A DNA stretch of 64,000 bases from an uncultured Pirellula sp. (GTDB lineage Bacteria; Planctomycetota; Planctomycetia; Pirellulales; Pirellulaceae). Both the position numbers and the translations under genes were made by a program. The stretch covers positions 248,001-312,000 of the forward strand of contig CAIOHR010000055.1 in assembly GCA_903858115.1 (NCBI GenBank), given 5' to 3'. The notes under the pieces were generated by a model that was not told the origin of the DNA, ran no database searches, and saw nothing but the letters and a program-made list of their open reading frames with translations. Below are positions 33,980 to 42,831 of this stretch, piece by piece (position 1 is the stretch's first letter; every line of letters starts with the position of its first letter).

Positions 33980-36328
33980 TCACTTCGTACGCATGCGAAT
34001 ACGTTGGATCGTGATCTCCCAACGCTGGGCAAGGTGGCGGTCCATAGAACTTTTCCTTTGCTCAAAGTGCTGGATCGACTCTTCCGTTCCGATAGTCTCC
34101 AGGATCTCGAACAGGTCTCTTTGCTGAAAGACGTTGTCTATTTTCGAGAGTTGTTGTAGCACGAGGGATTCGACACTTGGCCCTAACTTCGCTAACTTGT
34201 TTGCTGCGCCGTGAGGTAGATCTTCAATATGATCGATCAACAATGCTGCATCTTCTGCGATTCCAAAATCCAGCAATACTGCCAAGGCATTTTTACGATG
34301 CACCTTGCTCTCGCTAACGATTTTCCGTAATTCTTCCGCACAGTTTGCGTCGGCCCAATGCGAGTAAGCACGCCATCCTTCGTCATGATCGAATCGATCT
34401 TTCCCGTTGATAATCTTTCGTAGGGAGTTGAGAACTTCTCCTCGTTTCTCTTCGACGACTGCAACTTTTGCTATTTTGCCGAGCGCGCTCCTTCTCGAGC
34501 TAGAATCTACATTAGCGATTTGATCGAGTAGCCGACCGACCAGTTCCGGGTTTGGAACACGTCGCTCGTTATCGATCACGCGTTCCTGTGCCTCTTTCCT
34601 AGTCCGTGCATCTTGGTTGCGCTGCTCGAGGATCTCAGTGGGCATGGGCGTAATCTTCAGAACAAATGGAGTTTCCGTAACAACACCGTTGGTGCGCTGA
34701 ATTACGACCGAATCCTCGACAAGACTTCTGGGTCTCCCTTTTTGGAGATCGAATACCCAAACCCCTTCCCCTTTCACTTCTAGTGAAGGGTAATCACCGT
34801 CCTCGGTCATAAAGCGACGAGTCCGTTTCACACTTACCGTTTCGTCTGTTTGCTCGATGACCTCGAACTTTGATTCGGAAATCGCTTGAATCTTTGGTGC
34901 CTCTTCGCTTGCACGACCTCCTAACAGGATGTCACTCAAATGCGATCGAACGAGAGCGTTCATGCTGGGGCCGAACCGTGAAGGGGAGGATCTCTCGAAG
35001 ACGAAAAGCTCATTCTTGAACCAGCGTTCCTGGTCGATCAATTCGAAGGGCTGCATGATCAAAGCGGGTATCGAAACAAACTGATACGGGAGTTGATGTT
35101 CCGCGCTGTGGACTACGTCTCCGAATCTGCTTACCGTTAACTTCCCCTTGACTCCGTCCTGACGAACGCCGTTGATCATGACGATCGGACTTTGCATGCT
35201 CCCCGAGTAGACAGTTGTAAATTGAAGCGATCGCAATTGATCCGCCGCCAATCCACTCACTTCGACAAATCCGACACCTGGAGTCGCTCGGCGCACTATT
35301 TCTTTGGATTCGATAGTTGCACCTTTCGTGGCTTCATTGAATTCTTTGGTAGCAGTTGGAACGATATTGTTCTTGCTCATGAGGCTTCGCAATTCGTCCA
35401 CACGACACGCGAAGCCAACGGGGTTGATGCCTTTTCCGGTAAGCGTCGCGCTTGCGATTCCCACCACCTGGCCCGCTTGATTCAAAACAGGTCCGCCGCT
35501 ATTCCCCGGATTGATGGCGCCATCGATGGCGATGGCATTTCGTCCTGGCTTTTTATCAATTCCAGAAATGATCCCAGAGGAAACCTTGATGTTCTCACCT
35601 ATCACTTCTGAAATCGGAAATCCCATTACCAGGATGTTCTCGGCAAGTTCTAATCCTGAGGAGTCCGCCAATACCAGTGGCTCAATCGTCCCATGGTACG
35701 CGAGGATGGCTAAATCGTTCTTATAATCAAAATCTACGATTCTCGCTGCGAACTTTTGTTCCCCAAACTTTACCTGGATTCGATGGGCAGACTGGACAAC
35801 ATGCGCACATGTTACCAAGTACCCTTTCGCAATAGAAAAGCAGGTTCCTGTCGCATTGACCTCTTCCTTGCTAGGTCTTTCTTCACCGACGATATATTGG
35901 CATTCACCATCCACTTTGAAGGTCGAATATGTCGCCCCAGGTCTCTTCGAAGCCTCGTAGGTAAACTCGTAAGCAAAGTTATCCCCTTTCTGCCATCGAT
36001 ATGACAACTCGCGATCTTGTTTATTCAAGAAAGGATTGATGGTTTGGACAGGAGCTCCAGCAATCGTATCTTTGGGGGCGGAATCCGTCGTCAATGTCTT
36101 TTGGATCGTGCTGCCAATGGCTTTCTGAAGGTCGTCTTTCGATACCAATCGAGGGACGACAAGGAATGCTACCGTCGGGACTCCAATCAAGAATAGTAGC
36201 ACTCCACCCGCGATGGCGAGACCGGTAACCAGTCGATGGTTGCCCTTTCGCAATACGGGCGGCCGTGGGGCGTTTTGTACGTTTGGTTGCTGAGAATTGC
36301 TACCGTGAAGATTATGATCGGCGTTCAT
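33980..36328 (-). CDS. Membrane-anchored trypsin-like (HtrA-type) serine protease with C-terminal repeats
   Basis: The 782-residue protein has one N-terminal membrane segment (about 33-60), a trypsin/DegP-like protease domain (about 150-320) and a long C-terminal part. The catalytic triad is visible: TCAHVV (His176), YKNDLAIL (Asp205) and GNSGGP (Ser277). No PDZ domain is obvious after the protease. The last about 180 residues look like helical HEAT-type repeats (for example DEGWRAYSHWADANCAEEL and AAKLAKLGPS-like parts). Such proteins usually act in envelope protein quality control. It is transcribed away from pgk. Confidence 0.85.
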   Translation of the reverse strand: MNADHNLHGSNSQQPNVQNAPRPPVLRKGNHRLVTGLAIAGGVLLFLIGVPTVAFLVVPRLVSKDDLQKAIGSTIQKTLTTDSAPKDTIAGAPVQTINPFLNKQDRELSYRWQKGDNFAYEFTYEASKRPGATYSTFKVDGECQYIVGEERPSKEEVNATGTCFSIAKGYLVTCAHVVQSAHRIQVKFGEQKFAARIVDFDYKNDLAILAYHGTIEPLVLADSSGLELAENILVMGFPISEVIGENIKVSSGIISGIDKKPGRNAIAIDGAINPGNSGGPVLNQAGQVVGIASATLTGKGINPVGFACRVDELRSLMSKNNIVPTATKEFNEATKGATIESKEIVRRATPGVGFVEVSGLAADQLRSLQFTTVYSGSMQSPIVMINGVRQDGVKGKLTVSRFGDVVHSAEHQLPYQFVSIPALIMQPFELIDQERWFKNELFVFERSSPSRFGPSMNALVRSHLSDILLGGRASEEAPKIQAISESKFEVIEQTDETVSVKRTRRFMTEDGDYPSLEVKGEGVWVFDLQKGRPRSLVEDSVVIQRTNGVVTETPFVLKITPMPTEILEQRNQDARTRKEAQERVIDNERRVPNPELVGRLLDQIANVDSSSRRSALGKIAKVAVVEEKRGEVLNSLRKIINGKDRFDHDEGWRAYSHWADANCAEELRKIVSESKVHRKNALAVLLDFGIAEDAALLIDHIEDLPHGAANKLAKLGPSVESLVLQQLSKIDNVFQQRDLFEILETIGTEESIQHFEQRKSSMDRHLAQRWEITIQRIRMRTK

Positions 36329-36613
36329 CGTGGAGAACAGAAAGGTAGAGGTGGGCTCGACGTGGTTTTCCAGTTCTCACGTCATGTTGATTGAAAGTCT
36401 AGTAGAGTATGTCTTCACATCAAGAACAAGTGTGGCACAGAGAATTCGCGAGCCGTCGATAGCGTGTTCTGAAAGCAGACTTTGACCTTGGATCGGTCAA
36501 ATAGAGTATCGAATTGCGGCGAACGGGGCCGGGGATTGCTGGACAGTTTGTAGATTGCGTGCAAAATACTCGCTTTCACATTCACACACTTCATTGATCA
36601 GTTCGGAAATCCC
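36329..36613. other. Intergenic region upstream of pgk, with a palindrome
   Basis: About 285 bases between divergent genes, no gene seen. TTTGACC (36481-36487) and GGTCAAA (36495-36501) form a perfect 7-bp inverted repeat with a 7-base spacer, 112 bases upstream of the pgk start. It could be an operator or a small leader hairpin. Confidence 0.4.
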
Positions 36614-37801
36614 ATGGCAAAAAAGAGTATTGCAGCAGTCGATTGCAAAGGTAAGGTTGTTTTGATGCGGGTGGACTTTAACGTCCCGCAAGACGATAGC
36701 GGAGCCATTACCGATGATCGACGTATTCGGATGGCGCTCCCATCGATCGAGTCTGTGATTTCGCGTGGAGGTAAGCTTGTATTGATGAGCCATTTGGGAC
36801 GTCCGAAAGGCAAAGGCCCAGAACCAGAGTTTTCTTTGAAGCCAACCGCGATTCGTCTTGGCGAACTCCTCAAGAAGAAAGTGGTCTTCGCAGGGGACAC
36901 TGTCGGACCCGAGGCCGAAAGTGCGGTAAAGGCACTTCACGACGGTGAGATTGTGGTGCTCGAAAACGTTCGCTTCAATCCAGGTGAAAAGACCGGAGAT
37001 GCGGAGTTTGCTGGCAAGCTTGCGAGTTGGGCTGATATCTATTGCAACGATGCGTTCGGTACCTGCCATCGCGAAGAAGCGTCTATGGTGGCTGTTCCTC
37101 TCGCCATGGGGAACAAACCAAAGGTCGTTGGCTTCTTGGTGGAAAAAGAGATTAAATACTTGAGCGATACCATTGCAAATCCTGCGCGACCTTTCGTTGC
37201 CATCCTTGGAGGAGCCAAAGTCAGCGACAAGATCAATGTCATCAACAATCTGCTTAGTGTTTGCGACCAAGTGATCATTGGAGGTGCAATGGCATACACA
37301 TTCTCTTTGGCCCAAGGAGGATCGACGGGCAAGAGTTTGGTCGAGAAAGAAAAGGTTGAACTCGCCAAGGAATTGATTGCAAAGGGAGGCGACAAATTAG
37401 TGCTGCCGTTGGATACGCATTGCGGTGACGATTTCAAATCGACTTGTAACAAGATAGTTGTTGATGCGGGTAAGATTCCGGATGGTTGGGAAGGGCTCGA
37501 CATCGGTCCGAAGTCCGCCGAAGCATTTTCTAAAATCGTCCGAGAGGCAAAAACGGTTGTCTGGAATGGACCGATGGGCGTTTTCGAAATGCCTCCCTTT
37601 GATCAGGGAACCATTGCAGTTGCAAAAGCCATCGCAGAGGGAGATGCAGTGAGCATCATCGGTGGCGGCGATAGCGCAGCGGCGATCGAGCAACTCGGGT
37701 TTGCTGATTCCGTAACTCATGTTAGCACGGGCGGAGGTGCTAGCCTCCAGATGCTCGAGGGAGAGAAGTTCAAAGCTGTCGAAATTCTCGACGAAGCATA
37801 G
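36614..37801 (+). CDS. pgk: Phosphoglycerate kinase
   Basis: This glycolytic enzyme makes ATP and 3-phosphoglycerate from 1,3-bisphosphoglycerate. The 395-residue length is normal. Substrate-binding residues are in [10 protein letters not shown] (16-25) and [10 protein letters not shown], and nucleotide binding uses [16 protein letters not shown] and the C-terminal GGGDSAAA with STGGGASL. It starts at ATG 36614 with a short GGA-type ribosome-binding sequence. It stands alone, with no gapA or eno next to it. A hairpin follows 45 bases after the stop codon. Confidence 0.98.
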   Translation: MAKKSIAAVDCKGKVVLMRVDFNVPQDDSGAITDDRRIRMALPSIESVISRGGKLVLMSHLGRPKGKGPEPEFSLKPTAIRLGELLKKKVVFAGDTVGPEAESAVKALHDGEIVVLENVRFNPGEKTGDAEFAGKLASWADIYCNDAFGTCHREEASMVAVPLAMGNKPKVVGFLVEKEIKYLSDTIANPARPFVAILGGAKVSDKINVINNLLSVCDQVIIGGAMAYTFSLAQGGSTGKSLVEKEKVELAKELIAKGGDKLVLPLDTHCGDDFKSTCNKIVVDAGKIPDGWEGLDIGPKSAEAFSKIVREAKTVVWNGPMGVFEMPPFDQGTIAVAKAIAEGDAVSIIGGGDSAAAIEQLGFADSVTHVSTGGGASLQMLEGEKFKAVEILDEA

Positions 37802-37845
37802 ATCGTTTGAACAACGCCAAGGTCTCATCTCTCTGAGGCCAAAAA

Positions 37846-37872
37846 AGCTGCGTCATGTAGAATGGCGCAGCT
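37846..37872 (-). terminator. Hairpin terminator whose T-tract is on the minus strand
   Basis: AGCTGCG (37846-37852) pairs with CGCAGCT (37866-37872) around a 13-base loop. On the plus strand the hairpin is preceded by six A residues and followed by no T-tract. Read on the minus strand it is followed by six T residues, a standard intrinsic terminator. There is no known minus-strand gene nearby, so it would block antisense transcription entering pgk; on the plus strand it may still help end pgk mRNA. Confidence 0.55.
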
Positions 37873-38046
37873 ACAAGAAAACTGGGAGAGAGGCCAGAAA
37901 GCCCAGGTTTCCTATCTTGCCTAATGCGATCTTTTTTTTCGGTAACCAACCGAAAATATTCTCCTTGTCGCAAAATCGTCACAATCGCTGCCGATGCAAT
38001 GGTTGAACCTATCCTGCAACGATTGAGAACTGCATCCTACCTAACT

Positions 38047-41034
38047 ATGCGATTGGCCTCTGCCCTTTTGCTGTTATTGATTATCCCTGCGGCCATGCCG
38101 GGTTGTTCGCGTACGCGCTACCGTACCGCAGCAGACCGAGACACCTATCGCATTGTTCAAGAGAAGTCTCTGCTCTTGCAAGACAAAGTGGATGCCAACT
38201 ACACGATTCGTCCAGACTCCCGTTCTCGGTTCTTTGACGCAACCAATCCTGACTGCCCGCAGTTGCCTGTCCCAAGACCCGTTCTTTACGGATATCCATT
38301 GCCACAACTGGCGAGTGATTCCAATGGTTGCAATCTTTGCAATCCACCATGGGGCAGTTCTCTGAACTTCGGCCAGGTTGAACAAGAGAAATCCACCAGC
38401 TCGATGGTAGATACTCCTCAACCGGCAACCACTCCAGTCACGACTCCCCCCGTAGCCCCTGAGGGGGTTGTGCAAGCCAGCTTTCAATCGAACGGAACTG
38501 TTACTTTGGCCGAAGAGCCCGTGCCAAAGAGCGAGACTAAGGCTCCATCGAGATCGAGTAGTGGAATCAACAGAGTCAAGATTCCCGTGCGAGCATGGAC
38601 CGAGATACCTGAGAGTTGTATCGGTCGAATGATGGAATTCAACTCGATTCAGGAAGAGTATGAGCTCACATTCTCAAAGCCCTATCGAGCGAATTCCGAA
38701 GCGAGTCCCGAATTGCCCGGTGGTTTCGATGCGAATGCAGCCCGAAGACTAACTTTGGCTAACCTCATGGAATTGACCTCGATCAATAGTCGCGAGTATC
38801 AAGCGAGGAAGGAAGTGCTTTTCCGGACGGCGCTCGCACTGACACGGCAGAGGTTTCAATTCGAATTAAATCCATCCCAGTTTGGAAACGGGACTGCCGC
38901 GAACTATCGGCATTTACGACAAGGGGGAGTTACCAATGAGCGACTTGCGGTGCCAACTGGGGTTGGTGTCGAGAAAACACTTGCAACTGGAGGTGAGTTT
39001 CTCGCTCGATTTGCCAACAGTATTGTGTTGACCTTTAATGGACCCTCAGGCTTCGCAACAGATGTTGGGTCCGAAATGATCTTTGACTTCCAGCAGACCA
39101 TCTTTCAACGGGACATTCGTTTCGAGTTGCTGACGCAAACGGAGCGCGATGTAGTGTATGCCACTCGTGACTATCTTCGATTTCGCAAACAACTCTTTCG
39201 TGATATCTCGAATCAGTATTACAACCTTCTTCTCAATTATCGAAATGTTGAGATCAACGCGCAAGACTACTTTACCAACCTTCGTGGTTTTCTTCAGAGT
39301 CAAGCGGAGTATCGCACTGCGGAGAAGATCCCCAGGATTCAAGTGGATCAGTTCGAACAAAACGTGCTTCGCGCCAGAGGCAACCTCGTCAACAATTGCT
39401 TCACTCTCGAAGCGGCGTTAGACCAACTCAAGCTGCGTATGGGTCTTCCGACGGAAACAACTCTTTACCTAGATCTGAAGGAACTCGAGTCGATTTCATT
39501 AAAGGATGAGTTGAGCGTTGCCAGGCAGATGATCACAAGAGCCAGGAGTGAGTTGCTGATCGCTCGAAACGCGAATGTCATTGATGCGACTACCCTAGCG
39601 AACGTTGCTGAAGTACTTGCAGATCGAATGGAGAAAATATTGCGCATTCAAAAGCGGATGGATGAGGCTCAACGAGAGTCAGAGCCGAGCATCGATCAAA
39701 CGGACTACGATCGCAGCAATGCGGCTGTGGAGAATGCCCTTGACGAGTTGATGCAATTGCAGCAACTGTTACAAATCCTTGGGACACGTATGCAAGTGGA
39801 CGTATTACGAGCCGAGCTAAACAAGCAGATTCAATCAGAGACTCCAGCACCACCATTGCGAGTTCTCATACGTGCAATCGAACTGTCTGTTGCGGAGCTA
39901 CAAGTTATCGACCTGGCGATGAATGGTAACTCATTTGATTCCAATCCGAGAAAGAGTCAGTTTGAAGCTGAGAGAAACAACGTGGGTGAAGAGCTTTCCA
40001 AGCTAACCAAGTTCATTGATGACATTTCTGAAGAATTGCGATCGCAAACCGACCTGACCAAAGCTGCTACGATTGAGCAAATACCTGCCCGGACTCAAGA
40101 AGCAGTGAGGTTGGTCGAGGGGATGGAGCGCTTGGCTGCGGGGGTTACTGCAGGGGTCATTCCCTCCGAGGGAGACAGTATCCCTTTAAAAGTACAGTCG
40201 ACGGTCGATAAGACCATTGAGCTGAGTGATAAACTACTGCAATTGGGCCCCGATGGCTGGAAAGAGATTGAACTCGATCACGATGAAGCGTTGTTAACAG
40301 GTCTAGTTCAGCGGTTGGATCTGATGAACCAGCGTGGGGATCTGGCTGACGCTTGGAGGCAAATCAAGCTTGCTGGGGACGACTTAAAGTCGATCGTGGA
40401 CCTCAGAGCGACTCAGTTCCTGAGGACGAAGACCGGCAGCGACAATCCATTCGATTTCAGCTTTGACGATAGTGAAACTCGACTAAGTGTCGCGCTGGAT
40501 ACGCCGCTTAATAGGCGATTGCAGCGAAACAATTTTCGATTGGCATTGATCAACTACAACGTCGGATTGAGAAACCTAATGGCGTTGGAGGATGGAATCA
40601 AACTTGACGTTCGAGAAGACCTGCGACAGCTCGCATTGGATCGAAGTCAATACACGATCGCGGTCGCGAGTGCGGCTCTTGCGAACGAACGGGTGATAAG
40701 CACAAAGCTTCGATTACAATTAGGAGTGCAGAACGTCGCGGCACGTGACTTTTTGGAGTCACAGCAAGCGTATACCAACTCATTGTTGGCGATTGCCAGG
40801 CAGCACGTGAACTACATCACAGATCGCATCGAGCTATTTTTTGATCTCGAAGCGTTCGATGTCGATGCGTGCGGTTATTGGCCAGGGGTAACGCAAGACT
40901 ACGGACCGCAAGTAAACACAGATTTCCCAGGCGAGAATCCTCGCCCCTATGATACATTGCCGCCAAACGTTCGATACTCGCCAGCCGTTCGGCAAATGGA
41001 GAGAATTGCTCCAGGTCCAGTAGAGGTGAGATGA
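38047..41034 (+). CDS. TolC-family outer-membrane channel-like lipoprotein with a long helical insertion
   Basis: TolC-type proteins form the outer-membrane duct of efflux or secretion systems. Started at ATG 38047 this protein has 995 residues with a lipoprotein-like signal (Cys20 in MPGC). Two OEP-type halves are visible: the first ends near LKLRMGLPTETTLYL (about 465-480) and the second starts near DNPFDFSFDDSETRLSVALD (about 798) and contains ALINYNVGLRNLMALED. Between them is about 320 residues of charged helical sequence, far longer than in usual TolC (about 450-500 residues total). ATGs at 37924 and 37999 are in frame and possible. No periplasmic adaptor or pump gene is adjacent. Confidence 0.8.
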   Translation: MRLASALLLLLIIPAAMPGCSRTRYRTAADRDTYRIVQEKSLLLQDKVDANYTIRPDSRSRFFDATNPDCPQLPVPRPVLYGYPLPQLASDSNGCNLCNPPWGSSLNFGQVEQEKSTSSMVDTPQPATTPVTTPPVAPEGVVQASFQSNGTVTLAEEPVPKSETKAPSRSSSGINRVKIPVRAWTEIPESCIGRMMEFNSIQEEYELTFSKPYRANSEASPELPGGFDANAARRLTLANLMELTSINSREYQARKEVLFRTALALTRQRFQFELNPSQFGNGTAANYRHLRQGGVTNERLAVPTGVGVEKTLATGGEFLARFANSIVLTFNGPSGFATDVGSEMIFDFQQTIFQRDIRFELLTQTERDVVYATRDYLRFRKQLFRDISNQYYNLLLNYRNVEINAQDYFTNLRGFLQSQAEYRTAEKIPRIQVDQFEQNVLRARGNLVNNCFTLEAALDQLKLRMGLPTETTLYLDLKELESISLKDELSVARQMITRARSELLIARNANVIDATTLANVAEVLADRMEKILRIQKRMDEAQRESEPSIDQTDYDRSNAAVENALDELMQLQQLLQILGTRMQVDVLRAELNKQIQSETPAPPLRVLIRAIELSVAELQVIDLAMNGNSFDSNPRKSQFEAERNNVGEELSKLTKFIDDISEELRSQTDLTKAATIEQIPARTQEAVRLVEGMERLAAGVTAGVIPSEGDSIPLKVQSTVDKTIELSDKLLQLGPDGWKEIELDHDEALLTGLVQRLDLMNQRGDLADAWRQIKLAGDDLKSIVDLRATQFLRTKTGSDNPFDFSFDDSETRLSVALDTPLNRRLQRNNFRLALINYNVGLRNLMALEDGIKLDVREDLRQLALDRSQYTIAVASAALANERVISTKLRLQLGVQNVAARDFLESQQAYTNSLLAIARQHVNYITDRIELFFDLEAFDVDACGYWPGVTQDYGPQVNTDFPGENPRPYDTLPPNVRYSPAVRQMERIAPGPVEVR

Positions 41035-41078
41035 TTCCCTAGCGAAGCAAAGTCCGAGGAATTGTGGTAACTCTTGAA

Positions 41079-41567
41079 ATGAACTCGAATACGCCAGACC
41101 CCAATTCCGATGAAGCCACCGCCTATCACGAAGCGGGACATGCGATCGTGGCACTTGTTCTTGGCCGTCCAGTGGAAAAGGTAACCATCCGCGAGAATTC
41201 GCTTCGTCTCGGCCAAGTGCAGATGAGCAATCGACGAGGGACACCCATCAAAGATGAAGTCGAGGTTCAAGCGCTCATCTTGCTTGCCGGCGTCGTCAGC
41301 GAAGCGCGGCGAACAGGCGTGTATAACTGGCGAGGGGCACAACAGGACATGCAGGGTGTAAGACGTCTAGCCAGGTTTCGAGCATCGACGGAAAAACAGG
41401 AAGAGCGGCTTCAACAGCGTTGGCTTGATAAAGCAGAGTATTTGCTGGACGATGATGGAACATGGAAAGCCGTCACGGAAGTTGTACGCGAACTACTTGA
41501 CAAGAAATCGCTCAGTGGACGAGCCGTTGCGCAAATCCTAGAACTCTGCACTCGGGACTCTACCTAA
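41079..41567 (+). CDS. Stand-alone M41-like (FtsH-type) peptidase domain protein
   Basis: The 162-residue protein carries HEAGH (17-21) in the context YHEAGHAIVAL, the zinc site of FtsH-type M41 peptidases. A downstream LLAGVVSEA segment resembles the LAGRAAE part of that fold. There is no AAA+ ATPase domain and no membrane segment, so it is not FtsH itself. It could be a small soluble metalloprotease or an ATPase-free relative. The start is uncertain: ATG 41079 is used, and GTG 41064 is in frame with a GAGGA sequence only three bases before it. It lies 33 bases before the YciI-like gene. Confidence 0.72.
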   Translation: MNSNTPDPNSDEATAYHEAGHAIVALVLGRPVEKVTIRENSLRLGQVQMSNRRGTPIKDEVEVQALILLAGVVSEARRTGVYNWRGAQQDMQGVRRLARFRASTEKQEERLQQRWLDKAEYLLDDDGTWKAVTEVVRELLDKKSLSGRAVAQILELCTRDST

Positions 41568-41599
41568 TTCGAGACTCGCAATATCTCAGAAAGAAGAGC

Positions 41600-41911
41600 A
41601 TGCATTATCTACTAACTTATGACTATGTACCCGACATTTTGGAGCGACGTGGCCCCTATCGTTCTGAGCATCTGCGACTGGCCTGGGAAGCTAACGAGCA
41701 GGGGACATTGGTCCTGGCCGGAGCATTGACAGACCCTGTCGACGGCGCGGTGTTTATCTTTGATTGCGAAGCCGAATCACAAGTTCGTGAGTTCGCCATC
41801 AACGACCCCTATGTGAAGCATGGGTTAGTCACGCAGTGGAAGGTCCGTCCGTGGACTACTGTGGTCGGAAAAGACGCGAAAACCCCTGTCTTCCCTTCGT
41901 GCAGCGAGTGA
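41600..41911 (+). CDS. YciI-like protein
   Basis: A 103-residue cytoplasmic protein of the YciI-like fold (ferredoxin-like barrel). The N-terminus MHYLLTYDYVPD and the central HLRLAWEANEQGTLVLAGAL, with the later AESQVREFAINDPYVKHGLV, are typical. The His in SEHLRL corresponds to the conserved YciI histidine. Function is poorly defined across the family; dehydrochlorinase-like and muconolactone-like relatives exist. An AGAAAGAAGAG purine-rich leader precedes the ATG. It follows the M41-like gene by 33 bases. Confidence 0.85.
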   Translation: MHYLLTYDYVPDILERRGPYRSEHLRLAWEANEQGTLVLAGALTDPVDGAVFIFDCEAESQVREFAINDPYVKHGLVTQWKVRPWTTVVGKDAKTPVFPSCSE

Positions 41912-42049
41912 AACGCACGGTACCAACAAACTAAGTATGAAATATGGGGGTACCAAAGGATTCGAATGCTTTCTGGGGACCGGACGGATCCACCCGAAAT
42001 CCGACCTCACTTCCCCTCTCCATATTCGAATGTTCCACTGAATCGCGAG

Positions 42050-42553
42050 TTAGTAGCTACGCCCAGTCACTATGCTCGCAAGAGTTTTCCAAACGTTGTT
42101 CACACCATCGCAGATGAGTTGCGAAGTTCCCCATTTACCGCCCCATGCTGGCACAATCAATACGCCGACGATGATCAAGGCAATTAGAAAGAACGCCAGA
42201 GTTCCATCCATCGGGTTCGATAATCTTACGTTCGCGGATCTCTGCAGAATACTACCTTGAACAATTCTAGTTGGAGTTAGCTCCTCCAGAGGCTCGACTT
42301 CAATGTCGATTCCCCCATCGTTGTTGATCCATTTGTTTCTACAACCAACAGACCACAGCATTTCCTGATAGAGAAGTTTATACTTCCCTCCGACCTTGAT
42401 CTTTGCTGCGATTTTGGCAGTCGTTCGAACCGTAAAGGCTTCCCTGCTCTGCTCAACGACTTCGACAAATTGTCGCTTTATTCCTAGCCAGAGCCAAGCT
42501 TTCGAATTGGGACCAAAGATTTTGCATTTGTAGGCAGCGGATTCAGTATTCAT
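42050..42553 (-). CDS. Hypothetical membrane protein with one C-terminal membrane segment
   Basis: I do not recognise this 167-residue protein. The first 95 residues are strand-rich and polar (IKRQFVEVVEQSREAF, then VGGKYKLLY), which might be a small barrel domain of the PilZ or SH3 kind. A single hydrophobic segment follows (about residues 118-138, AFFLIALIIVGVLIVPAW), and the tail is short. The start is ATG 42553. It is isolated on the minus strand between two plus-strand genes. Coding is plausible from the coherent membrane segment and acceptable start. Confidence 0.55.
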   Translation of the reverse strand: MNTESAAYKCKIFGPNSKAWLWLGIKRQFVEVVEQSREAFTVRTTAKIAAKIKVGGKYKLLYQEMLWSVGCRNKWINNDGGIDIEVEPLEELTPTRIVQGSILQRSANVRLSNPMDGTLAFFLIALIIVGVLIVPAWGGKWGTSQLICDGVNNVWKTLASIVTGRSY

Positions 42554-42831
42554 GTTTGAGACAAGGGGTTTCTTTCAGGCCCAAAAATTCGGCGAGCAAA
42601 GAAAGTGTGGAACGATCTTGAGAGAAAGACTACGGAATTCCAAATCTCTTTATTGAATCACATTATACGAGTTGCATTTGTTCCGTCTGGGAAAAGCACA
42701 ATGGTAATGTGGAGTGTTCCTTCTCGAACAGTCATGCTGGTAAGGCCTGGAATGTTGACGATGATGGTCGCAACGGTCGATCTCTTTGAATAGATCTTCC
42801 TACCTGCACCCGATTCAAGGTTTCAGCACTC

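Noticed and set aside
36497..37315. 272-residue open frame on the minus strand
   Set aside because: It is antisense to pgk, whose motifs are complete; the minus frame has no domain or signal.
41930..41955. GGTACC pair downstream of the YciI-like gene as a terminator
   Set aside because: The two palindromic sites are about 20 bases apart and do not form a stable stem beyond six bases.
42605..42793. 62-residue plus-strand frame in the gap before the cytochrome gene
   Set aside because: GTG start, no motif, no ribosome-binding sequence; could be real but unsupported.
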